Below, in pieces: positions 1 to 6,299 of a stretch of 8,515 bases of DNA; the stretch's first letter is position 1; each line of letters starts with the position of its first letter. The stretch covers positions 1-8,515 of the forward strand of contig JAUWCW010000074.1 of NCBI GenBank assembly GCA_030609125.1, in the 5' to 3' direction. The notes beneath the pieces are model-generated. The model did no database searches, was not told the DNA's origin, and saw nothing but the letters and a program-made list of their open reading frames with translations. Source of the DNA: JAUWCW01 sp030609125 [NCBI: Candidatus Rokuibacteriota bacterium]. Lineage in GTDB: Bacteria > JAUVQV01. The position numbers and the translations under genes were made by a program.

Positions 1-60
1 TGCACGAAGTGACGGAGAGGAATAGTTTTCGTGGGAGGCGGGAGAGATTCGAGGTCGCAC

Positions 61-95
61 ATATTTGAAAAACAAGAAAAATCGATACATATCGA
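61..95 (+). promoter_or_regulatory. Possible promoter/operator patch upstream of aprB
   Basis: This is the only clearly AT-richer stretch in the 212-nt leader. It contains TTGAAA at 65-70, a fair match to a sigma70 -35 box, and weak -10-like hexamers at 86-91 (TACATA) or 88-93 (CATATC, 17-nt spacer), each matching only 3 of 6 consensus bases. The -10 area coincides with a perfect inverted repeat at 82-95, TCGATA-CA-TATCGA, which could be a regulator site. It does not match the TTGTGA-N-TCACAA type of site used by Rex or HcpR, as far as I recall that consensus. The promoter is inferred from composition and position only. Confidence 0.3.
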
Positions 96-156
96 CAGGG
101 AGGTGAGTGAAGAGAGAGACAGAGGACCGGCAAGAGCCAGAAACACAGATACCGGA

Positions 157-187
157 GAGCTCGGTGAAAGCCATTCACCGGGGGCTC
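157..187 (+). promoter_or_regulatory. Stem-loop in the aprB 5' leader
   Basis: CGGTGAA at 162-168 pairs perfectly with TTCACCG at 174-180 around the 5-nt loop AGCCA. The stem can extend through a small asymmetric internal loop by GAGC (157-160) with GCTC (184-187). It ends 12 nt before the aprB Shine-Dalgarno sequence (AGGAGG, 200-205), so it leaves that site free. Plausible roles are protection of the 5' end of an abundant mRNA or positioning of the ribosome; there is no U-tract, so it is not a normal intrinsic terminator. The structure is seen directly; the role is inference. Confidence 0.5.
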
Positions 188-212
188 CACCAACTCAGCA
201 GGAGGAAAAAGA

Positions 213-632
213 ATGCCGAGTTATGTGATTACCGAAAAGTGTGACGGTTGCAAGGGCCAGGATAAGACTGCCTGTCAGTATATCTGCCCGAACGACCTCA
301 TGGCGCTCGACCGTGACGCCATGAAGGCCTGGAACCAGGAGCCCGACCAGTGCTGGGAGTGCTACAACTGCGTGAAGATCTGCCCCCAGCAGGCGATCGA
401 GGTCAGGGGCTACGCGGACTTCTGTCCCCTGGGCAGCAACACCGTTCCGATGCGGGGCACCGACTCCATCATGTGGACCATCAAGTTCCGCAACGGCATC
501 CTCAAGCGGTTCAAGTTCCCCATCCGGACCACCGCTGAGGGCTCCATCGACCCCTACGCCGGCAAGCCCGAGCCCGACTACTCCCAGATCAAGGGAACCG
601 GCCTCTTCACCAACGACGCCAGATCCGAATAG
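213..632 (+). CDS. aprB: APS reductase beta subunit (AprB), ferredoxin-like
   Basis: This is the electron-transfer subunit of dissimilatory adenylylsulfate reductase, a cytoplasmic AprA-AprB enzyme. The 139-residue protein has two [4Fe-4S] binding sites: Cys10, 13, 21, 25 (CX2CX7CX3CP, with the longer loop typical of AprB) and Cys47, 50, 53, 57 (CX2CX2CX3CP). Trp48 sits at the position of the conserved Trp-B48 that lies between cluster I and the FAD in the Archaeoglobus fulgidus enzyme. The C-terminal part from about residue 70 has no cysteine except Cys71 and corresponds to the tail that wraps around AprA. It is slightly shorter than the roughly 150 residues of the A. fulgidus subunit. The start is supported by AGGAGG at 200-205, 7 nt before ATG. 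aprA begins 17 nt after the stop, so the two are surely co-transcribed. Confidence 0.97.
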   Translation: MPSYVITEKCDGCKGQDKTACQYICPNDLMALDRDAMKAWNQEPDQCWECYNCVKICPQQAIEVRGYADFCPLGSNTVPMRGTDSIMWTIKFRNGILKRFKFPIRTTAEGSIDPYAGKPEPDYSQIKGTGLFTNDARSE

Positions 633-649
633 CAGGGAGACGACAGACA

Positions 650-2671
650 ATGGAAAAAGCAACCTGCAACTTTTCGTATTGTGAGAAGCCCGAGATAGTC
701 GAGATCGAGACCGATCTTCTCCTCGTCGGCGGCGGCATGGCCTGCTGCGGCTCGGCCTTCGAGGGGGCCCGCTGGGCAACGCCCAAGGGCATCAAGATCA
801 CCATGGTCGACAAGGCCGCCACGGACCGCTCCGGCGCCGTTGCCATGGGCCTCTCGGCCATCAACACCTACATCGGCGAGAACAAGGTCAAAGACTATGT
901 CGGCATGGTCCGCGGCGACCTCATGGGCATCACCCGGGAAGACCTCGTCTTCGATCTCGGCCGCCTCGTCGACGACTCGGTCCACCTCTTCGAGGAGTGG
1001 GGCCTGCCGATCTGGAAGAAGGGCGACGACGGCTTCTCCCTCGACGGCCACCAGGCCCGGGACGCCGGCAAGGCGATGCTGAAGGACGGCGGCGCGCCCC
1101 AGCGCTCCGGCAAGTGGCAGATCATGATCAACGGCGAGTCCTACAAGGTCATCGTCTCCGAGGCGGCCAAGGCCGCTCTCGAGTACAACCGCAAAGAGAC
1201 CGGCGTGGACCAGAACCTCTACGAGCGCGTCTTCATCGTCAAGCTCTTCAACGACGCCAACGACCCGAACCGCGTGGCAGCCGCCGCCGGTATCAGCGTT
1301 CGTGACAACAAGGTCTACCTCTTCAAGGCCAAGGCCATGGTGCTCGCCGCCGGCGGCGCGGTGAACGTCTTCCGCCCCCGCTCCACCAAGGAAGGCCAGG
1401 GCCGCGCCTGGTACCCCGTCTGGAACTCCGGTTCCGGCTACGCCCTCGGCATGCAGGCCGGCGCCGAGATGACCCTCATGGAAAACCGCTTCGTCCCCGC
1501 CCGCTTCAAGGACGGCTACGGGCCGGTCGGCGCCTGGTTCCTCTTCTTCAAGGCAAAAGCCACCAACGCCCTCGGCGAGGACTACTGCGCCGACGAGAAG
1601 CTCCTTGCCGACGCCAAGGCCAAGTACGGCACCTACGTCGACAAGATGGGTACTGCCATGCGTAACCACCTCATGATGCAGGACATGAAAGCCGGCAAGG
1701 GCCCGATCCTCCTGCGCACCGATCTGGCCATGCAGGCCATCAACGAGAAGTTCGTCGCCGAGCTCGGCGAGAAGGTGGCGAAGAAGAAAATCCGGCACCT
1801 CGAGGCGGAAGCCTGGGAGGACTTCCTCGACATGGCCATCGGACAGGCCGGTCTCTGGGCCGCCAAGAACATCGAGCCCGACAAGTCCCCGTCCGAGATC
1901 ATGCCCACCGAGCCCTACCTGCTCGGCTCCCACGCCGGCTGCGCGGGCTTCTGGTGCAGCGGTCCGACGGACATCCCCAACACTCCCGAAGAGTGGAGCT
2001 GGGGACACAACGGCATCAAGTACAACCGCATGTCCACGGTGACCGGTCTCTTCATGGCCGGCGACATCGTCGGCGCCTCCGGTCACAAGTTCTCCTCCGG
2101 CTCCCACGCCGAGGGCCGCATCGCCGCCAAGAACGCCGTGGCCTTCATCCTCGACAACCCCGACTACACGCCGAGCATCGCCGAGTCCAACGATGATATT
2201 TCCGGCGAGCTCTACCTCCCCTTCGAAACCTACGAGCAGCACAAGGCGGCGACCACCGATCCCGCCGTCAACCCCAACTACATCAAGCCCGACATGTTCC
2301 AGGCGCGTCTGCAGAAGATCGCCGACGAGTACTTCGGCGGCATCTCCACCTGGTACATGACCTCCAAGACCATGCTCGACGAGGGCCTGAAGCAGCTCGA
2401 CATGCTCAAAGAGGACGCCCAGAAACTGGCGGCCAAGGATCTCCACGAGCTGATGCGCTGCCACGAGCAGTTCCACCGGCTCCTGTCCGTCGAGGCCCAC
2501 GCGCGGCACATTCTCTTCCGTGAAGACACCCGCTACCCGGGCTACTACTACCGCGGTGACTTCGACTTAATCGACGACGAGAACTGGAAGTGCTTCACCA
2601 ACTCCAGGTACGACGAGAAGAACAACACGTGGGAACACAAGAAGGTTCCCTACGTCCAGCTGTTCGACTAA
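650..2671 (+). CDS. aprA: APS reductase alpha subunit (AprA), FAD catalytic subunit
   Basis: This is the catalytic flavoprotein that reduces APS to sulfite and AMP; in sulfur oxidizers the same family works in reverse. It has 673 residues, about 30 more than the A. fulgidus subunit, and is a member of the fumarate reductase/succinate dehydrogenase flavoprotein fold. The FAD-binding segment is near residues 22-34 (GGGMACCG at 27-34), followed by the conserved SGAVAMGLSAIN stretch ending at Asn72. Counting suggests that Asn72, Trp254, Arg285 and His428 (in GSHAGCAG) match the active-site residues Asn74, Trp234, Arg265 and His398 of A. fulgidus; this was judged by motif and spacing, not by alignment. 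A second flavin-contact motif, HKFSSGSHAEGRIAAKNA, lies near residue 485. The ATG has AGGGAG at 634-639. Gene order aprB then aprA is the usual one. The company of qmoABC argues for the reductive direction. Confidence 0.97.
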   Translation: MEKATCNFSYCEKPEIVEIETDLLLVGGGMACCGSAFEGARWATPKGIKITMVDKAATDRSGAVAMGLSAINTYIGENKVKDYVGMVRGDLMGITREDLVFDLGRLVDDSVHLFEEWGLPIWKKGDDGFSLDGHQARDAGKAMLKDGGAPQRSGKWQIMINGESYKVIVSEAAKAALEYNRKETGVDQNLYERVFIVKLFNDANDPNRVAAAAGISVRDNKVYLFKAKAMVLAAGGAVNVFRPRSTKEGQGRAWYPVWNSGSGYALGMQAGAEMTLMENRFVPARFKDGYGPVGAWFLFFKAKATNALGEDYCADEKLLADAKAKYGTYVDKMGTAMRNHLMMQDMKAGKGPILLRTDLAMQAINEKFVAELGEKVAKKKIRHLEAEAWEDFLDMAIGQAGLWAAKNIEPDKSPSEIMPTEPYLLGSHAGCAGFWCSGPTDIPNTPEEWSWGHNGIKYNRMSTVTGLFMAGDIVGASGHKFSSGSHAEGRIAAKNAVAFILDNPDYTPSIAESNDDISGELYLPFETYEQHKAATTDPAVNPNYIKPDMFQARLQKIADEYFGGISTWYMTSKTMLDEGLKQLDMLKEDAQKLAAKDLHELMRCHEQFHRLLSVEAHARHILFREDTRYPGYYYRGDFDLIDDENWKCFTNSRYDEKNNTWEHKKVPYVQLFD

Positions 2672-2681
2672 AGACAACCTG

Positions 2682-2711
2682 TTCAGGGGAGGGCTCGCGC
2701 CCTCCCCTGAA
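2682..2711 (+). terminator. Perfect 13-bp hairpin directly after aprA
   Basis: TTCAGGGGAGGGC (2682-2694) and GCCCTCCCCTGAA (2699-2711) are exact reverse complements around the loop TCGC. The stem starts 11 nt after the aprA stop. It is very GC-rich and thermodynamically strong, but the following bases (TTGTGTTCGG) form only a broken T-tract. It may therefore be a leaky terminator, or a 3' stabiliser or processing barrier that keeps aprBA mRNA more abundant than qmoABC mRNA. The stem is seen; the function is inferred. Confidence 0.7.
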
Positions 2712-2893
2712 TTGTGTTCGGCCTTTCCCGCAGGGGTAATCATCTCCTGCCCACCGGTCGGATCACCGGTTTCCGTCGGCGCCGCACCCTGGCAGCGAGA
2801 TTCACGGCATTCATACCATTCATTCATACGATCAGGACCAGGGAAGAGGCAAACAGGCAACCGGAAGAAACGATAGACAAAGGGAGCGAGTGC
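2712..2893 (+). promoter_or_regulatory. aprA-qmoA intergenic region with small repeats
   Basis: Non-coding spacer between the post-aprA hairpin and qmoA, unusually long for this otherwise compact cluster. It holds a second, weaker hairpin (GCAGGGG 2730-2736 with CTCCTGC 2744-2750, one G-U pair, loop TAATCAT). It also holds a direct repeat CACCGGT at 2752-2758 and 2764-2770, and a 9-bp direct repeat CATTCATAC at 2808-2816 and 2821-2829. The CATTCATAC stretch is the most AT-rich part of the spacer. TTCACG (2801-2806) and TACGAT (2827-2832) resemble promoter boxes but are separated by 20 nt, so a qmo promoter is only a weak possibility. The qmoA ribosome binding site is AGGGAG at 2881-2886. Confidence 0.4.
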
Positions 2894-4153
2894 ATGACCG
2901 AAGAAAAGAGACACACGGTGGATGAGAAGTCGATCGTCGTCGTCGGCGGCGGCATCAGCGGCCTCACGACCGCCATCGAAGCGGCCGAAGCCGGCCAGCC
3001 GGTGGTCATTGTCGAGAAGAACGCCTACCTCGGCGGCCGCGTGGCACAGAACTACCAGTATTTCCCGAAGATGTGCCCCCCGACCTGCGGGCTGGAAATC
3101 AACTTTCAGCGCATCCGCAAGAATCCCGCCATCCGCTATTTCACCCAGGCGGAAGTGGGGAAGATCGCCGGCGAGTCGGGCAACATGGACGTAGCGGTCA
3201 AGGTCAGCCCCCGCTATGTCAACGAGAAATGCACGGGCTGCAACAAGTGCGTCGAGGTCTGCCCGGTTGAGCGGGACAACGAGTTCAACTACGGCCTGGA
3301 CAAGACCAAGGCCATCTACCTGCCCCACGAGGCGGCCTTTCCCTTCCGCTATGTCATAGACATGAGCGTCTGCAAGGGCTCGGGGTGCAACAAGTGCGTC
3401 GAAGCCTGCAAGTACGGCGCCATCGACCTCGACATGAAGGAGAAGACCGTCGAGGTGAAAGCCGGCGCCGTCGTCTCGGCGACAGGCTGGAAGCCCTACG
3501 ATGCGAAGAAGATCGACACCCTCGGCTTCGAATCCTCCCCCGACGTCATCACCAACGTCGTGATGGAGAGGCTCTCCGCCCCCAACGGCCCGACGCAGGG
3601 CAAGATCACCCGCCCCTCCGACGGCAAGGAGGCCAAAAGGGTCGTCTTCGTTCAGTGCTCCGGCTCGCGCGACCGGCTGCACCTGCCCTTCTGCTCCTCG
3701 GTGTGCTGCCTGGCATCCCTCAAGCAGGCCGGCTACGTCCGCTCCCAGTACGAAGACGCGGAGATCACCATGTTCTACATCGACGTCCGCGCCCCGGGCA
3801 AGCTGGAAGACTTCTTCACCAAGGCACAGGAGGAGTTCAAGATCAACCTCGTCAAGGGGAAGGTGGCCAAGGTCACGCCCAAGGGCGGCGAGATTGAGGT
3901 CGAAGCGGAAGACATCCTCGGCGGCGGCAAGATGCGGGTCAAGGCGGACATGGTGGTCCTCGCCACCGGCATGGAGCCCGCCGCGACCATCCCCGGCGTC
4001 GTCTACGACGAGAACTCCTTCGTCGTGTCCGGCGCCGGCTCGGCCCGGACCCTGGGTGCGGGCTGCGCGAAGAAGCCTGTCGACGTGGCCGGCTCCGTCC
4101 AGGACGCAACGGGAGTCGCCCTCAAAGCCATCCAGGCCATGGTAAGGAGCTAG
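2894..4153 (+). CDS. qmoA: QmoA, HdrA-like flavoprotein of quinone-interacting membrane-bound oxidoreductase
   Basis: Soluble subunit of the Qmo complex, which exchanges electrons between menaquinone and APS reductase. The 419-residue protein belongs to the HdrA family. A Rossmann FAD motif GGGISG lies at 18-23, with the acidic end of the second strand at Glu41. One Cys pair is at 61/65 (CPPTC). Two [4Fe-4S] sites follow: Cys113, 116, 119, 123 (CX2CX2CX3CP) and Cys160, 165, 168, 172 (CX4CX2CX3C). The HdrA-type motif CSGSRD starts at Cys255, with Cys267, 271 and 272 after it. A C-terminal flavin-binding segment ends the protein. I chose ATG 2894 because it has AGGGAG 7 nt upstream and the HdrA-like sequence begins right after it. 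An in-frame GTG at 2714 would add 60 basic, non-conserved residues, has no ribosome binding site and begins 3 nt past the hairpin. qmoB follows after 4 nt. Confidence 0.95.
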   Translation: MTEEKRHTVDEKSIVVVGGGISGLTTAIEAAEAGQPVVIVEKNAYLGGRVAQNYQYFPKMCPPTCGLEINFQRIRKNPAIRYFTQAEVGKIAGESGNMDVAVKVSPRYVNEKCTGCNKCVEVCPVERDNEFNYGLDKTKAIYLPHEAAFPFRYVIDMSVCKGSGCNKCVEACKYGAIDLDMKEKTVEVKAGAVVSATGWKPYDAKKIDTLGFESSPDVITNVVMERLSAPNGPTQGKITRPSDGKEAKRVVFVQCSGSRDRLHLPFCSSVCCLASLKQAGYVRSQYEDAEITMFYIDVRAPGKLEDFFTKAQEEFKINLVKGKVAKVTPKGGEIEVEAEDILGGGKMRVKADMVVLATGMEPAATIPGVVYDENSFVVSGAGSARTLGAGCAKKPVDVAGSVQDATGVALKAIQAMVRS

Positions 4154-4157
4154 GAAC

Positions 4158-6284
4158 ATGGACAAGAAGATCGGCGTATACATCTGCACCGGCTGCGACA
4201 TCGGTGACAGCCTCGACATGGAGAGACTCGTCAAGGCGTGCAGCCCCCCCCACGAAACCAAGACCCACGAGTTCCTCTGCAGCGAGGAGGGGACGAAGAT
4301 CATCCACGATGACGTCAAGAACGAAGGCGTCAACACCGTCGTCATTGGCGCCTGCTCGCCACGGGCCATGGTGGACGCCTTCCGGATCGACGTCCCCATC
4401 GTGGAGCGCGTCAACCTCCGCGAGCACGTCGTCTGGACCCACGAGCCCAAGGAGGAGGCGACCCAGCTTCTCGCCGAGGACTACATGGCCATGGGCATCG
4501 TCAAGGCCCAGAAGCGCGAGCCCGCGGAACCCCACATCGAGGACACCTCCAAGGCCATCCTCGTCATCGGCGGCGGCGCCACCGGAATGACGGCGGCCCT
4601 CGAGGCGGCGGCAGCCGGGTACGAGGTGGTCCTGGTCGAGAAGAACGACTCCCTGGGCGGGCACCTCGCCGGGGCTTACAAGGACATTCCCAGCCAGGCG
4701 CCCTACCGGGATCTGGAGGCACCGCTGGCGGCGGAGAAGGTGAAGGCCGTCGAGGCGGAATCGAAGATCAAGGTCTTCACCGGTGCGGCCATCGACAAGG
4801 TCGCCGGGCAGCCGGGGCTCTTCGACGCCACCATCAAGACCGGCGGCGGCGAAGAGACGCTCCGGGTGGGATCTATCGTTCTCGCCACGGGAGCCACCCC
4901 CTACGACACCTCCAAGCTCGGCCACCTCGGCTACGGTTCGTCGTCCAACGTCGTCACCAGCGCCCAGATGGAGGAGATGGCCGCCAGGGGCGACATCATC
5001 CGCCCCTCGGACAGGAAAAAGGCCTCGAGCGTGACCTTCATCCAGTGCGCCGGCTCCCGGGACAAGGACCACCTCCCCTACTGCTCGGCCAACTGCTGCA
5101 CCAACTCGCTGAAGCAGGCCATGTACGTGCGGGAGAAGAACCCCGACGCGGAAGTCACCATCATCTACCGCGACATGAGAACGCCGGGGAACAACGAGCT
5201 CTTCTACGCCCAGGCCCAGGAGGATCCCGGGATCTTCTTCACCAAGGGCGACGTCACCGGCGTGAGCGGCAACGGCGGCCGGGTGGCCGTCACCGCTGAA
5301 AACACCCTCATGGGCGAGAACATCAGGATCGAGTCTGATCTCGTGGTACTCGCCACCGGCATGGTGCCGACCACCGTCGAGGACCCCATTCTCAACCTCC
5401 AGTACCGCCAGGGTCCGGCGCTGCCGGATCTCAAGTACGGCTTCCCGGATTCCCATTTCATCTGCTTCCCCTACGAGACGCAGAGGACCGGCATCTACGC
5501 CGCCGGCACGGTCCGCCACCCCATGGACACCGCCGGGGCGGTCCAGGACGGCGCCGGGGCGGCCCTGAAGGCGATACAGTGCGTGGAACTCGTCTCCCAG
5601 GGCAAGGCGGTCCACCCCAGGGTCGGCGACGAAACCTTCCCCGAGTTCTTCCTCAACCGCTGCACCCAGTGCAAGCGCTGCACCGACGAGTGCCCCTTCG
5701 GCACCCTTGACGAGGACGAGAAAGGAACGCCCAAACCGAATCCCTTCCGCTGCCGCCGCTGCGGCATCTGCATGGGCTCCTGCCCGGAGAGGATCATCTC
5801 CTTCAAGGATTACTCGGTGGATATGATCTCCAGCATGATCAAGGCCATCGAGATCGACGAGGACGAGGAGGACATCCCCGTCGTCATCGCCCTGATCTGC
5901 GAGAACGACGCCTACCCCGCCCTCGACATGGCGGGCATCAACCGCCTGAAGTACAGCCCGTACGTCCGCTTCATCCCCCTGCGCTGCGCCGGCGGGACCA
6001 ACCTGGTCTGGATCTCCGACGCGCTCTCGAAGGGAGTTGACGGCATCATGATCTTCGGCTGCAAGCACGGCGACGACTACCAGTGCCACTTCATCAAGGG
6101 GAGCGAACTGTGCGACATCCGGCTGAGCAAGGTGCAGGAGACGCTGGACCGCATCCAGCTGGAAGCGGACCGCGTCAAGCTCTTCCAGCTTTCCATAAAC
6201 GAGTACGACAAGATTCCGGGATTGATCGAGGAGTTCATCGAAGCCCTCGAAGAATTCGGACCGAACCCCTTCAAGGGAATGTAG
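4158..6284 (+). CDS. qmoB: QmoB, HdrA-like flavoprotein with C-terminal MvhD-like domain
   Basis: Second soluble flavoprotein of the Qmo complex, 708 residues. The N-terminal HdrA segment includes Cys10 and Cys13 and the family motif VVIGACSPRAM near residue 60. The FAD motif GGGATG is at 138-143, with Glu161 at the end of the second strand. The HdrA motif CAGSRD starts at Cys297, with Cys309, 313 and 314. Two ferredoxin-type [4Fe-4S] sites follow: Cys502, 505, 508, 512 and Cys532, 535, 538, 542, both CX2CX2CX3CP. From about residue 573 to the end there is an MvhD-like (methyl-viologen-reducing hydrogenase delta subunit) domain with Cys581, Cys610, Cys635 and Cys643, likely [2Fe-2S] ligands. 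The central FAD part is clearly paralogous to QmoA. The ribosome binding site AAGGAG (4144-4149) lies inside the end of qmoA, so the two genes are probably translationally coupled. The MvhD-like part suggests contact with an electron partner such as AprBA. Confidence 0.95.
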   Translation: MDKKIGVYICTGCDIGDSLDMERLVKACSPPHETKTHEFLCSEEGTKIIHDDVKNEGVNTVVIGACSPRAMVDAFRIDVPIVERVNLREHVVWTHEPKEEATQLLAEDYMAMGIVKAQKREPAEPHIEDTSKAILVIGGGATGMTAALEAAAAGYEVVLVEKNDSLGGHLAGAYKDIPSQAPYRDLEAPLAAEKVKAVEAESKIKVFTGAAIDKVAGQPGLFDATIKTGGGEETLRVGSIVLATGATPYDTSKLGHLGYGSSSNVVTSAQMEEMAARGDIIRPSDRKKASSVTFIQCAGSRDKDHLPYCSANCCTNSLKQAMYVREKNPDAEVTIIYRDMRTPGNNELFYAQAQEDPGIFFTKGDVTGVSGNGGRVAVTAENTLMGENIRIESDLVVLATGMVPTTVEDPILNLQYRQGPALPDLKYGFPDSHFICFPYETQRTGIYAAGTVRHPMDTAGAVQDGAGAALKAIQCVELVSQGKAVHPRVGDETFPEFFLNRCTQCKRCTDECPFGTLDEDEKGTPKPNPFRCRRCGICMGSCPERIISFKDYSVDMISSMIKAIEIDEDEEDIPVVIALICENDAYPALDMAGINRLKYSPYVRFIPLRCAGGTNLVWISDALSKGVDGIMIFGCKHGDDYQCHFIKGSELCDIRLSKVQETLDRIQLEADRVKLFQLSINEYDKIPGLIEEFIEALEEFGPNPFKGM

Positions 6285-6299
6285 GGAGGGAGAAGAGAC

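Noticed and set aside
31-228. 65-codon frame in the leader starting with GTG
   Set aside because: It overlaps the aprB start in another frame, is rich in Arg/Glu because of a purine-rich leader, and lacks a plausible ribosome binding site. A leader peptide cannot be fully excluded, but nothing supports it.
578-2509. 643-residue open frame on the - strand opposite aprA
   Set aside because: Same third-position effect; no domain and repetitive Gly/Val/Leu/His composition, while aprA on the + strand is unmistakable.
2682-2711. Full-strength intrinsic terminator ending the operon after aprA
   Set aside because: The stem is strong, but the following T-tract is interrupted by G bases, and functionally linked qmoABC follows on the same strand. 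A partial terminator or stabiliser is the better reading.
2714-2893. 60-residue N-terminal extension of QmoA from GTG 2714
   Set aside because: It begins right after a strong hairpin, has no ribosome binding site, and is basic and unlike HdrA proteins. ATG 2894 has AGGGAG at proper spacing.
2567-4450. 627-residue open frame on the - strand opposite qmoA
   Set aside because: It spans the ends of three real genes and the intergenic hairpin, has no recognisable motifs and reflects base composition only.
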